In this document: positions 18,156-26,136 of the stretch, piece by piece
Layout of the letters: each line of letters opens with the position of its first letter
Position numbering within the stretch: position 1 is the stretch's first letter
Assembly: GCA_012033205.1 (NCBI GenBank)
Contig: JAAUSO010000037.1
Coordinates: forward strand, 1 to 46,331
Length of the DNA stretch: 46,331 nt
Direction: 5' to 3'
DNA from: Richelia sp. SL_2_1
GTDB lineage: Bacteria > Cyanobacteriota > Cyanobacteriia > Cyanobacteriales > Nostocaceae
The notes under the pieces: model-generated
Databases searched by the model: none
Seen by the model: only the letters and a program-made list of their open reading frames with translations
What the model was told of the DNA's origin: nothing
Made by a program: the position numbers and the translations under genes

Positions 18156-19236
18156 TATAAATATCATCAGAATTTGGATTAAGATAAGGACGTTCTAAAT
18201 CAACTAATTTACAAGCAAAATTCTGATGAATGATGTCTACTTTTTCTGATGGTGAATCAATACCTTTTTCCCATGCTGTAAATAAAGCGTTAGCGAGAAT
18301 TTGACAACGATTTACACCGAAACTCTGCTTGTTAAGGGGTTTTTCTAGTGGTTGCTCGGCTAAACTTAATCCTGGTGCTAAAAATTTAGTAAATAAAGGT
18401 ATTTCTGATTGAAAATAAGATTGATGTTCTGTGTAAATGTTTTTAATTAACTTTTGTATAATCGAATAGTCTTGACGCTGAAAATTAAGTATCCCCGAAT
18501 CATAACGATTGCAACCTAAAGGATGATGGGGAACTTGAAAACTAAAGGGTATTTCCTTAATGTTTAATTGCTGTGTTATGCTGTCCATTAAAGCAATGGC
18601 ACCTTGGGGATTTAAGTTGAAAAATATACTAGTAGTTTCATAATTGCTCAAGTTATTTGATAAATCATTTTGGTATTTTTGACTTGAGTTACTAACTGCT
18701 AAATAGAAGCCGTTATTTAAACGGTTTTTTGGTAATCGGATAGCAATTAAATCATCAATTCTATTGATAGAAGTGTTTGATTCTAAATGGTTTTCTTCGA
18801 CGTGTAACGTCAAACCACCTTTAGTTACAGCCAAACTGCCATCGGGTTCAATTCGTAATATCTGCCAATCACCATCGTAATAACCTTTACCCCGATTATG
18901 TTCGTGTAACAAATTATAAAATTGCCAATCGATTTCAAATACACAATTGTTTTCTAAATCTTGATGTAATAACAAATTGGGATTACTAATATTTGCTGCT
19001 AATACACTTTGTAAGGAGTTATTGTAATAAATGCCGTAGAGAAAGTTTCGCAGTAATAAAGTCAGGTATTTGTTTTGTAATACTTTGGAACTTGTTTCTA
19101 GTGTTTCTACCATTAAAGCAGGCAAAACAAAAGGTTGATAATCGGGATGAATAATGCAAAAATTAGGTTCTATTTTTATTTTACTAACAATATCAAAGAA
19201 GGTATTTAATAAAGAATTTTTGTTATAAGTTATCAT
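18148..19236 (-). CDS. HopA1-family protein (candidate phospho-Ser/Thr lyase of a RiPP pathway)
   Basis: The 362-residue protein resembles the HopA1 family, first named from a Pseudomonas type III effector. Motif-level signs are KYLTLLLRNFLYGIYYNNSL (about residues 57-75) and HEHNRGKGYYDGDW (111-124) followed by VTKGGLTLHVEENH. The C-terminal block PLFTKFLAPGLSLAEQP is also characteristic. In actinobacterial class V lanthipeptide and thioamitide pathways, a HopA1 protein works as the elimination enzyme with an APH-like kinase to dehydrate Ser/Thr in a precursor peptide. Here the kinase gene lies 246 bases upstream on the same strand. No signal peptide or secretion motif is seen, so an effector role is unlikely. 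The family call is by eye and the function is inferred. The C-terminal NW-stop comes from a repeat unit. Confidence 0.7.
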   Translation of the reverse strand: MITYNKNSLLNTFFDIVSKIKIEPNFCIIHPDYQPFVLPALMVETLETSSKVLQNKYLTLLLRNFLYGIYYNNSLQSVLAANISNPNLLLHQDLENNCVFEIDWQFYNLLHEHNRGKGYYDGDWQILRIEPDGSLAVTKGGLTLHVEENHLESNTSINRIDDLIAIRLPKNRLNNGFYLAVSNSSQKYQNDLSNNLSNYETTSIFFNLNPQGAIALMDSITQQLNIKEIPFSFQVPHHPLGCNRYDSGILNFQRQDYSIIQKLIKNIYTEHQSYFQSEIPLFTKFLAPGLSLAEQPLEKPLNKQSFGVNRCQILANALFTAWEKGIDSPSEKVDIIHQNFACKLVDLERPYLNPNSDDIYNW

Positions 19237-19395
19237 GATGATTTTATTTTGATTATGTATGAATAGTAAACGATGAAAAATAAATGCAACCCTTCAGAGA
19301 AACAAAAGTTAACAGCAACCATTTTTGATAGATTACTGTTAACTATAAAATTTCAACTAACCAACCTCGGATTAAATTCTAAATTTTAGAATGAT

Positions 19396-19475
19396 AATCC
19401 AAAATCCGTCTTGGAAAATTTTGCGGGAAGAGAATCTACACCCCAAACTTTCCGCCAAATCTAAAATCCAAAATT
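19396..19475. repeat. Dispersed ~80-bp repeat, copy B (inverted relative to 11801)
   Basis: It reads AATCCAAAATCCGTCTTGG, then GAGAATCTACACCCCAAACT and TTCCGC, the reverse complement of the 11801-11884 copy with a few changes. One stem arm is mutated here (ATTTTGCGGG instead of GTTTTGGGG). It fills the kinase-HopA1 gap. Confidence 0.85.
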
Positions 19476-19482
19476 GATTTGA

Positions 19483-20724
19483 TTAACATCCACGCAAGCG
19501 GGTTTTTTCGTAATAAAGGGGAATTAAATTGTTTTCCCTTTCAGCCGCATTAATTTTGGCAGATTGTAGAAAAGGTTTAAGAATTTGAAATTCGGATTTA
19601 CCAAAAATATCCATTACATATTCGGGGGTTCTGATTAAGATATTTTTGGCGAATTCCAAAGTCACTAAACTAGTATGATGTAAGTTTTGCTGGCTCTTAA
19701 TCTGGCTCTGAATTTGATTTATCAGCGCTAAACCGGCAAACTTGACAATCGACTGGATGAAATCTTTACGGTACTCTAAAATCATTGGGAAAGCTTTCAG
19801 ATAAGCTTCAGTTAAAGCCAACATCGAAGGTTGAAGAATCTCCAGCGGAATAGCCGCTAATTCCCAAGATTCCTCTAACTCCAAAGTCGAATCTACAACT
19901 AAACTCGATAACCAAATTTTCAAGTAACCCGCTAGCAGAATTCCTAAATCGTAGGCAGCATCTCCCCAAGCACAGGCTTCCCAATCAATCAACTTAACTT
20001 CTGGATTATCCAACTGCTGCCAACGAGAATGTACTAAAATGTTTTCTAGTTTTAAATCGTTGTGAGTTAAACAACAAGGATTAAATGAAGACGCTAAATC
20101 GGCGATCGCGGATTCTAAAATGTCATCATGCTGATAACTAGAGTAAAACGCCAGCCCCGTACTGCTGACTTTACCAAAAATCTCAGGTTCAAGGAAATCT
20201 ATGCCCTGTGCCGGATTAAAATACTGATAGCGAATCTGCCCAGCTGGAGCAGTAGCCATAAAATCACGGTACTTTTGACGTTTAAAAGTCGCACGATGCA
20301 GTGCTGCTAAGGTATCGCCAATCGAACTTGCTAACTCTGGAGGAAAGTATAAGTTCTGTCTGTAATAGCTTTCCAGCCCTCGGTATTCCCAAAGGTAGTT
20401 ACGCACGAGAATTGAATTTTCCTCGTCGTAATGTACTAATTGTGGAGATAACGCACTTGTATTGCCGAGAACTGGAAAAGATTCAAGCAATTGGTGAAAC
20501 AGCCATTCATTAAAGAATTCATGGGGGATACCATTGACATCTTGGGCTAGTTCTTGTTTAACCAAAAGCTTGCGATTTGAACCCAAAGTAACCAGTATAT
20601 TTAAATTCTTACGGCTACTACTGTGTGGCAAATCTGCATCGGCGGTTGCGCCATCTTCTGAGCTACTCAGATCCGCTTCTTGCAGATACTGGATAACGTT
20701 TTGAGAAGATAGTGAAAATTTCAT
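19483..20724 (-). CDS. Aminoglycoside-phosphotransferase-like kinase, partner of the HopA1 protein
   Basis: The 413-residue protein has a protein-kinase-like (APH) fold. Visible are the ATP-binding Lys (K56 in KLLVKQEL), the catalytic loop CLTHNDLKLENIL (H221, D223, N228) and the metal-binding Asp in KLIDWEACAWGDAAYDL (D247). All catalytic residues are intact, so it should be an active phosphotransferase. The start at 20724 is supported by AAGGAAG upstream. A Ser/Asp-rich loop (residues 19-38) interrupts the N-lobe. Antibiotic resistance is possible by family. However, pairing with a HopA1 gene is the hallmark of class V lanthipeptide and thioviridamide-type dehydratases, where the kinase phosphorylates Ser/Thr of a peptide. 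No precursor was found next to it. Confidence 0.75.
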   Translation of the reverse strand: MKFSLSSQNVIQYLQEADLSSSEDGATADADLPHSSSRKNLNILVTLGSNRKLLVKQELAQDVNGIPHEFFNEWLFHQLLESFPVLGNTSALSPQLVHYDEENSILVRNYLWEYRGLESYYRQNLYFPPELASSIGDTLAALHRATFKRQKYRDFMATAPAGQIRYQYFNPAQGIDFLEPEIFGKVSSTGLAFYSSYQHDDILESAIADLASSFNPCCLTHNDLKLENILVHSRWQQLDNPEVKLIDWEACAWGDAAYDLGILLAGYLKIWLSSLVVDSTLELEESWELAAIPLEILQPSMLALTEAYLKAFPMILEYRKDFIQSIVKFAGLALINQIQSQIKSQQNLHHTSLVTLEFAKNILIRTPEYVMDIFGKSEFQILKPFLQSAKINAAERENNLIPLYYEKTRLRGC

Positions 20725-21497
20725 TTATGTCTTACTTCCTTAGATTCCTTTAAAATCAGCTTTTTTTGGTTTTGGCTGGAATAATGACAGCATTCCCCAA
20801 CGAAGCCCGTTTTTTAGAGAATCTCAAAAAAATTAGGATGAGTACTCTCTATTCATATCGGATTTTACTGAGAAAAACTTGCCAAAATGCCAATTAGTTC
20901 TTTACTATTGCTTCAAACTTCACTTTCATTACACGGTGAAATCTTTAATATTAATTCAAATTATTACTTCCGCGAATATAGATATTTGTGCTTTAACCTT
21001 TTAATGGCTGTTCTTTTCCCAAGATTCCTTTTTTGAACAGTCAGCAGATTCACAAACATGAATATAATTATCTCTTACAACAGCTAACACTCACACAGTA
21101 CAACAGCTTTTATCTAAATTCCGGAAGAATACAATTATTTTTCTTTACTCGTAGTCTAATAATTACTTTGTCAAACTATCAACAATCCTAATCAACCCAA
21201 AATCTACGTAAAACCCTTAGCTTTCTGAGAGAACATTTAACGAAATATTTAAATTTTTTTCTGTTACGCAACATTTCTACACAATATTTCCGTAGTGAAT
21301 TCCTTGAGGCTTTAAACTGTTATCTTTTATATTTATAGAAATAATTCTTAATATTAAAGGTCAAAGGTCAAAGGTTAGAGGTCAAAGGTCAAAGGTCAAA
21401 GGTCAAAGGTTAGAGGTCAAAGGTTAGAGGTCAAAGGTCAAAGGTTAGAGGTCAAAGGTTAGAGGTTAGAAGTCAACTGTCCACTGTCAACTAACTC
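20725..21497. other. Divergent gap between kinase and AAA ATPase genes
   Basis: I searched both strands for a small precursor-like gene. Only weak frames appear: 37 codons at 20784-20897 (+), 31 codons at 20964-21059 (-) and 17 codons ending near 20741 (-). None has the Ser/Thr/Cys-rich core expected of a lanthipeptide. The right end (21355-21480) is a heptamer array. Confidence 0.5.
21355..21480. repeat. Heptanucleotide array (AAAGGTC / AGAGGTC / AAAGGTT), about 18 units
   Basis: This is the longest array in the window, with mixed units. It ends in GTCAACTGTCCACTGTCAACT just before the DUF815 ATPase ATG at 21498. Confidence 0.92.
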
Positions 21498-22814
21498 ATG
21501 AATAATCAAACAATTATTGCCCAGGTTCAATTTCTCCAGCGTCAAGCAGCTTCTCTGTTACTTTACCAATCTGTATTTGAAGGGGAAGTAGGTAAAGCAT
21601 TTCTTGATTTATTGCAAACAATACGTTATCCCAATGCTGAAGGGCGGGATTGTCTTCAAGCTTACGGCTATTTCTTCAAAACTTTGGCACTTCAAAATCA
21701 AAATTGGGAAGAATATTTGATTTGTCAAATTTTAGTAAATGATAATCCTTTTAGCACTCAAGCCCAATTAGCATTAGAAAGTTTACCTCCGGCTTTAATT
21801 GCAGCAGCGAAACACGATTTACAGGCTTTGCAAAGCTTCCATGAATGCAGTGTTGCTTGTCTAAGTGAATGGGTGCAGTCTATAGCCCGTCTACCCATAT
21901 TGCCGATTGTATGGTACACAGAACAGCAGAAAACAGAAGCAAACGAACAACTACCAATAATAGAGAAATTGAGAATTTTACCTGATTGGCGTGATGCTGT
22001 GGAAGACTTAACAGCATTTTATCGAAATTACGGTATGGGTATTTTTGCTGAGTATAAAGCTTTTCGCTGGCAACAGGGTGAGTTTATTGGTATCCGCCAT
22101 CCCGATCCAGTAAAATTAAATGAATTAGTTGGTTATGAATCTCAAAAACAAACTTTAGTCAAAAACACAGAATTTTTATTATCAGGACAACTGGCGCTGC
22201 ACGTTTTACTTTACGGTAGTCGCGGTAGTGGAAAATCTTCCTTAGTAAAAGCTTTATTAAATGAATACGCTCACCTGAATTTACGCTTGATAGAAGTTGC
22301 CAAATCTGAATTAAAAGACTTACCACAAATTGTCGAGCTTTTATGGAATAAACCACAAAAATTTATCATCTTTGTTGATGACTTATCCTTTGAAGATTCC
22401 GACGACACTTTCAAAGCATTCAAAGTCGTCTTAGAAGGAAGTTTAACAGCGCGATCCCAAAATGTGGTGGTTTACGCAACTTCAAATCGCCGTCACTTAA
22501 TTCGGGAGTTTTTCGCAGACAGACCCCGCCCCAAAGATTCCGATGAAGTCAATGCTTGGGATAGCGTACAGGAAAAGCTTTCATTTAGCGATCGCTTTGG
22601 CTTGACATTAACTTTTGAACCTGCTTCCCAAAATGCTTATTTACAAATTGTTCAACATCTGGTAAAACTATCTAACATCGAAATTAGTACAGAAGAACTA
22701 AAGCATCAAGCTTTGCAATGGGCAACTCGTCATAATGGACGTTCCGGAAGAACTGCAAGACAATTTGTAGATTTTTTAAAAGCGGAAAAAACAATTGCTC
22801 AACATGAAAACTAA
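21498..22814 (+). CDS. DUF815-type AAA ATPase
   Basis: The 438-residue protein has an N-terminal helical region (about 1-200) and a C-terminal AAA module. Walker A is LYGSRGSGKSSLVKALL (about 235-251), Walker B is KFIIFVDDLSFED, sensor-1 is VVVYATSNRRHLI, and an arginine-rich segment (HNGRSGRTARQFVDFL) lies near the end. The features GYESQKQTLVKNTEFL before Walker A and VLEGSLTARSQNVVVYATSN after Walker B match the DUF815 group, whose cellular role is not established. It is followed in the same direction by a TerB-C-like membrane protein and a BrxD-like ATPase, with gaps of 194 and 217 bases. The start lies just after a repeat array. Confidence 0.85.
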   Translation: MNNQTIIAQVQFLQRQAASLLLYQSVFEGEVGKAFLDLLQTIRYPNAEGRDCLQAYGYFFKTLALQNQNWEEYLICQILVNDNPFSTQAQLALESLPPALIAAAKHDLQALQSFHECSVACLSEWVQSIARLPILPIVWYTEQQKTEANEQLPIIEKLRILPDWRDAVEDLTAFYRNYGMGIFAEYKAFRWQQGEFIGIRHPDPVKLNELVGYESQKQTLVKNTEFLLSGQLALHVLLYGSRGSGKSSLVKALLNEYAHLNLRLIEVAKSELKDLPQIVELLWNKPQKFIIFVDDLSFEDSDDTFKAFKVVLEGSLTARSQNVVVYATSNRRHLIREFFADRPRPKDSDEVNAWDSVQEKLSFSDRFGLTLTFEPASQNAYLQIVQHLVKLSNIEISTEELKHQALQWATRHNGRSGRTARQFVDFLKAEKTIAQHEN

Positions 22815-23008
22815 AAATAACAGGTAGCTTAGCTTCCCGAACCAACTAATCCCGATTTTTTTAATAATCTTTTTAAGTAGATATATTGACTTATTAGTTA
22901 ATTTTTTATACTCATATTTAAGTTGTATTAGCAAAACAATTACATCAGGGTTCTTAAAATCCGGATGTGAACTGTGATACACCGGCAACATATTTTGATA
23001 AATGAATT

Positions 23009-24319
23009 ATGCTAAAAACAAGCAATATGCACGACTCTATGGTCAGCAATCGATTTATTATAGGTATAGTTGCCTTTGGGGTGAGTTTTGGGTTAACTTT
23101 AGTGTTCACCTGGAATTTTTATAGTGCGATTTTTACGGGCATCATAACTATACTTGCTACATATACGGCGACATTTATCGTAGATAAACGACGTAGAAAT
23201 TATGAATTATTAGTTTTAGATTCTTTTGTAAAACGAATCAAAGAACTGGAAAATATCCAACATGGTATGACAGTAGAAGTTTCTCAGCTAGAAAGCCATC
23301 GTCGGAATTTAGTTACTGAGTCAAATCAATTACAAAACCAAATTGGCGATCGCCGTAATCAAAGAGATTCGGTAAATCGGGAATTAAGCACTTTTGCGCT
23401 TCAGAAAAAACAATTAGAATCGGAAGTCATCTATCTACAGAATGAAATCAAAAATATCGAAAAATTGAAAGAAGAAGCAAATAACTCTTTTGCGAATATT
23501 TCAGCAGAAAAACGGCGTTTGGATTTAAATTGCAATGTATCGAAAGCTGAAATCACCCAATTGCACGGTACAATTGGCGAACTTCTTCAAGAAAAGGAAG
23601 AATTAGAAAATAATTTAACTTTACTGTCGAGACTCAAACCGCAGTTAGAAGAAAAATTATATGAGTTGCGAGTGCAGCTTCAAGAATTAGAAAGTGAAGA
23701 GAAAAAGCAAAAAGAAGTATTATTTAGTAATAACGAGCAACAACAAAGATTAGAGAATCAATTAAAGTTATTAAAAAGCCAAAAAGCAGAAGCAAAAAAA
23801 ATTTTAGAACAATTACAAGGACAAACTTCATTACTTCAAGAAGAAAGGGACTTATTACAAAATCAAGTTTGGGAATTACTGCAACAATTAGAAAACTTGA
23901 ATCAGCAGCCATCCATTATTCAAGTAGGGGACTCAGAAACAGAAGAGTTTCCTTTTGCTGATTTAGTCGAAACGATTTCCATTGAGCCAGAAGAGACAGT
24001 AAAGAATATATCATCACAATTAGCCGAAGAATGGACGGATTTACTAAACAACTTACCAGTACATGAAATTCAGGTATTAAAAGCAGTATTAGAACAAAAT
24101 AATCCTAATCCTGTGATTAAAAAGATAGCCGAAGAAAATATTACCATGCCAAACTTATTAATTGATGCTATCAACGAACGTGCGAAAGATGCCATTGGTG
24201 AACTAATAATTGCAACTGCTGATGATATCCCTCAAATTTATCAAGAATATCAGCAGAATATTCAAGAATTGATTGCAATATCCGAACAAATAAAAAATAA
24301 ACACGCTTCATCTAATTAA
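23009..24319 (+). CDS. Membrane-anchored coiled-coil protein with probable TerB-C C-terminal domain
   Basis: The 436 residues divide into three parts. Two adjacent transmembrane helices come first (about 14-36 and 38-57, VAFGVSFGLTLVFTW and FTGIITILATYTATF), ending in KRRR. A long heptad-rich coiled coil follows (about 70-305), dominated by Leu, Glu, Gln and Lys. The C-terminal domain (about 335-425) contains EEWTDLLNNLPVHEIQVLKA, KKIAEENITMPNLLIDAIN and KDAIGELIIATADDIPQIY. This domain resembles TerB-C, found in Ter-related stress systems together with BrxC/D-type ATPases and helicases. A BrxD-like ATPase follows directly here, which supports that reading. It would sit on the inner side of the membrane and display TerB-C in the cytoplasm. 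The function is not known. Confidence 0.65.
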   Translation: MLKTSNMHDSMVSNRFIIGIVAFGVSFGLTLVFTWNFYSAIFTGIITILATYTATFIVDKRRRNYELLVLDSFVKRIKELENIQHGMTVEVSQLESHRRNLVTESNQLQNQIGDRRNQRDSVNRELSTFALQKKQLESEVIYLQNEIKNIEKLKEEANNSFANISAEKRRLDLNCNVSKAEITQLHGTIGELLQEKEELENNLTLLSRLKPQLEEKLYELRVQLQELESEEKKQKEVLFSNNEQQQRLENQLKLLKSQKAEAKKILEQLQGQTSLLQEERDLLQNQVWELLQQLENLNQQPSIIQVGDSETEEFPFADLVETISIEPEETVKNISSQLAEEWTDLLNNLPVHEIQVLKAVLEQNNPNPVIKKIAEENITMPNLLIDAINERAKDAIGELIIATADDIPQIYQEYQQNIQELIAISEQIKNKHASSN

Positions 24320-24536
24320 GATTGCTGAAATTATTTTAATTATTATAAATCATTTTTTAATTCATCCGGTTTTAGATTAATCTTGAAACAGATAAATCAT
24401 GTAGAGAGCGAGTGTATTGCGACATTTCCAATATTTTGAATTTACTACTAGCGATATGCTATATAGTAGCTAGCAGCATAAAATTATGGGAATAATTCAA
24501 AATTCCCAAAACCCAAAATCAAAAATCCAAAATCGA

Positions 24537-25865
24537 ATGACAAAGCCAAAAATATCTAAAAAAGTATCTACAGCTTTGATAAACTCTTTAGGTGCAGGGG
24601 TAGTACCCAGAGTTGGATTAGAACATATCGCAGTAGGTAGAGAAAAAGAATTAAATAGCCTGTTACAAAACATCGAAGATGTTGCAGAAGGAGTTGCAGC
24701 ATTTCGATTTGTAATTGGTAATTATGGTTCCGGTAAAAGTTTTATACTGCAACTTATTCGTAATCGAGCCATGGAATTGGGTTTTGTTGTTACTGATGCC
24801 GATTTATCTGATAAAAGACGATTAGCAGGAACTAATAATGAAGGTTTGGCTACTTATCGAGAATTAATGAGTCGTCTAGCAACAAAAACTCGTCCCGATG
24901 GTGGTGCTTTGGTTTCTATTTTGGAAGGATGGATTAATAAAATCCAGCAGGAAGTAGTTAAAGAAACTGAGATGCGTCCAAATGATCAAGGTTTTGACGA
25001 TACAGTAGAAACCAAAATTAGAGAAGTAATTCAATATATCGAAGATTTAGTCCACGGATTTGATTTTGGTAGCGTAATTGTTGCTTATTGGAGAGGATAT
25101 CGTTTGGATGACGATGATTTGAAAAATGCAGCATTGCGGTGGTTGAGAGGAGAATTTAATACTAAAACTGAAGCCAGAACGGCTTTAGGAGTACGAGTAA
25201 TTATTGATGATGAAAGTTGGTATGACTACCTAAAATTATGGGCGAAATTTGTTGCTGAAATTGGCTATAAAGGACTTTTAGTGTTATTAGATGAAGCGGT
25301 GCATTTATATCAAATTTCACCTACAGTCAGTCGCGAGAAAAACTACAACAGACTGTTAGGAATTTTCAACGATACAATGCAGTGTAAAGCCGAACATTTA
25401 GGGGTATTTATTGGCGGAACTGTGAAGTTTTTAGAAGACCCAAATCGTGGTTTATTTTCTGATTCAGCTTGGCGAAGACGTACTAAAGAAAGTCGTTTTG
25501 TCGCCAAAGCAGGAGTACAAGAATTTAACGGTCCTGTAATGAAATTGAATCCTTTAAGTGAATCAGAAGTTTTAAAATTATTAGAGAATTTAGCTGATAT
25601 TCACGCTCTTAACTACAATTATAAAAAAGCTTTGACTAACAAAGATTTAAACGAATTTGTCCAAGAGATTATTAACCGTTTAGGGGCTGAAGCTTTACTT
25701 ACTCCCGGCGAAATTGTCCGCGACTTTATCAGTATATTGAATATTTTGCATCAAAATCCCCAGATTACTTTAGGCAAGATAATTCATGATTCAGAATTTC
25801 AACCGAGTAAATTAGGCGCAAATACAGAAGTTGATGAAGATAATGTTGCTGAATTTACTTTGTAA
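24537..25865 (+). CDS. BrxD-like (DUF2791) P-loop ATPase
   Basis: The 442-residue protein starts MTKPKISKKVSTALINSL. I chose ATG 24537; an upstream ATG at 24486 would add 17 residues coded by an AT-rich repeat. Walker A is VIGNYGSGKSFILQ (about 59-72) and Walker B is GLLVLLDEAVHLYQ (about 248-261). The pattern GVVPRVGLEHIAVGREKEL before Walker A and the sensor region GVFIGGTVKFLEDPNRGLF are characteristic of the BREX BrxC/BrxD and DUF2791 ATPases. In BREX and TerB-associated loci such ATPases act with helicases or nucleic-acid enzymes. No BREX methylase, phosphatase or helicase is present here, so it is not a BREX locus. It is co-directional with the TerB-C-like gene upstream. Confidence 0.8.
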   Translation: MTKPKISKKVSTALINSLGAGVVPRVGLEHIAVGREKELNSLLQNIEDVAEGVAAFRFVIGNYGSGKSFILQLIRNRAMELGFVVTDADLSDKRRLAGTNNEGLATYRELMSRLATKTRPDGGALVSILEGWINKIQQEVVKETEMRPNDQGFDDTVETKIREVIQYIEDLVHGFDFGSVIVAYWRGYRLDDDDLKNAALRWLRGEFNTKTEARTALGVRVIIDDESWYDYLKLWAKFVAEIGYKGLLVLLDEAVHLYQISPTVSREKNYNRLLGIFNDTMQCKAEHLGVFIGGTVKFLEDPNRGLFSDSAWRRRTKESRFVAKAGVQEFNGPVMKLNPLSESEVLKLLENLADIHALNYNYKKALTNKDLNEFVQEIINRLGAEALLTPGEIVRDFISILNILHQNPQITLGKIIHDSEFQPSKLGANTEVDEDNVAEFTL

Positions 25866-26136
25866 ATAGTGCATAAGGCATTAAAAAGTATTTTATCCCA
25901 CAAAAATATCAAATAAATTGGTTTGCTATAAACTTTATTTATTTTTATAGCGAAATAGCATTTTATTGTATAACTTAATAGATTGAAATCAAATAATTCA
26001 AATATTTTTTATTAAATAAGAGAGTGAAATTAAACCAATGCGCCTGTAAGCTTTAATTTGGGAAAAGGTTAAATACTTCAGACTCATACCTATTCCCAAA
26101 GCCCCATTCCCATATATTTTATAACTCGTAATCTCT

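Noticed and set aside
18148-19236. Secreted type III effector
   Set aside because: No secretion signal or type III genes are seen. HopA1-like proteins in bacteria without type III secretion are known as RiPP enzymes.
19483-20724. Aminoglycoside resistance gene
   Set aside because: The APH fold is shared by many kinases; pairing with a HopA1 gene points to peptide modification. Resistance cannot be excluded, but nothing else supports it.
20784-20897. 37-codon plus-strand frame considered as a lanthipeptide precursor
   Set aside because: Only one Cys, few Ser/Thr, no leader/core division, and on the strand opposite to the kinase and HopA1 genes.
20964-21059. 31-codon minus-strand frame upstream of the kinase gene
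   Set aside because: Basic, with no Cys and few Ser/Thr, and separated from the kinase by 240 bases; looks like chance.
21355-21480. Tandem array as a possible CRISPR
   Set aside because: Units are 7 bases with no spacers and no cas genes in the window; it is a simple heptamer repeat.
22776-22991. 71-codon minus-strand frame between the DUF815 and coiled-coil genes
   Set aside because: Overlaps the end of the ATPase gene and has AT-driven composition with no recognisable family.
24537-25865. BREX defence locus
   Set aside because: Only a BrxD-like ATPase is present; no BrxA/B, BrxC, PglX methylase or PglZ phosphatase gene is in the window.
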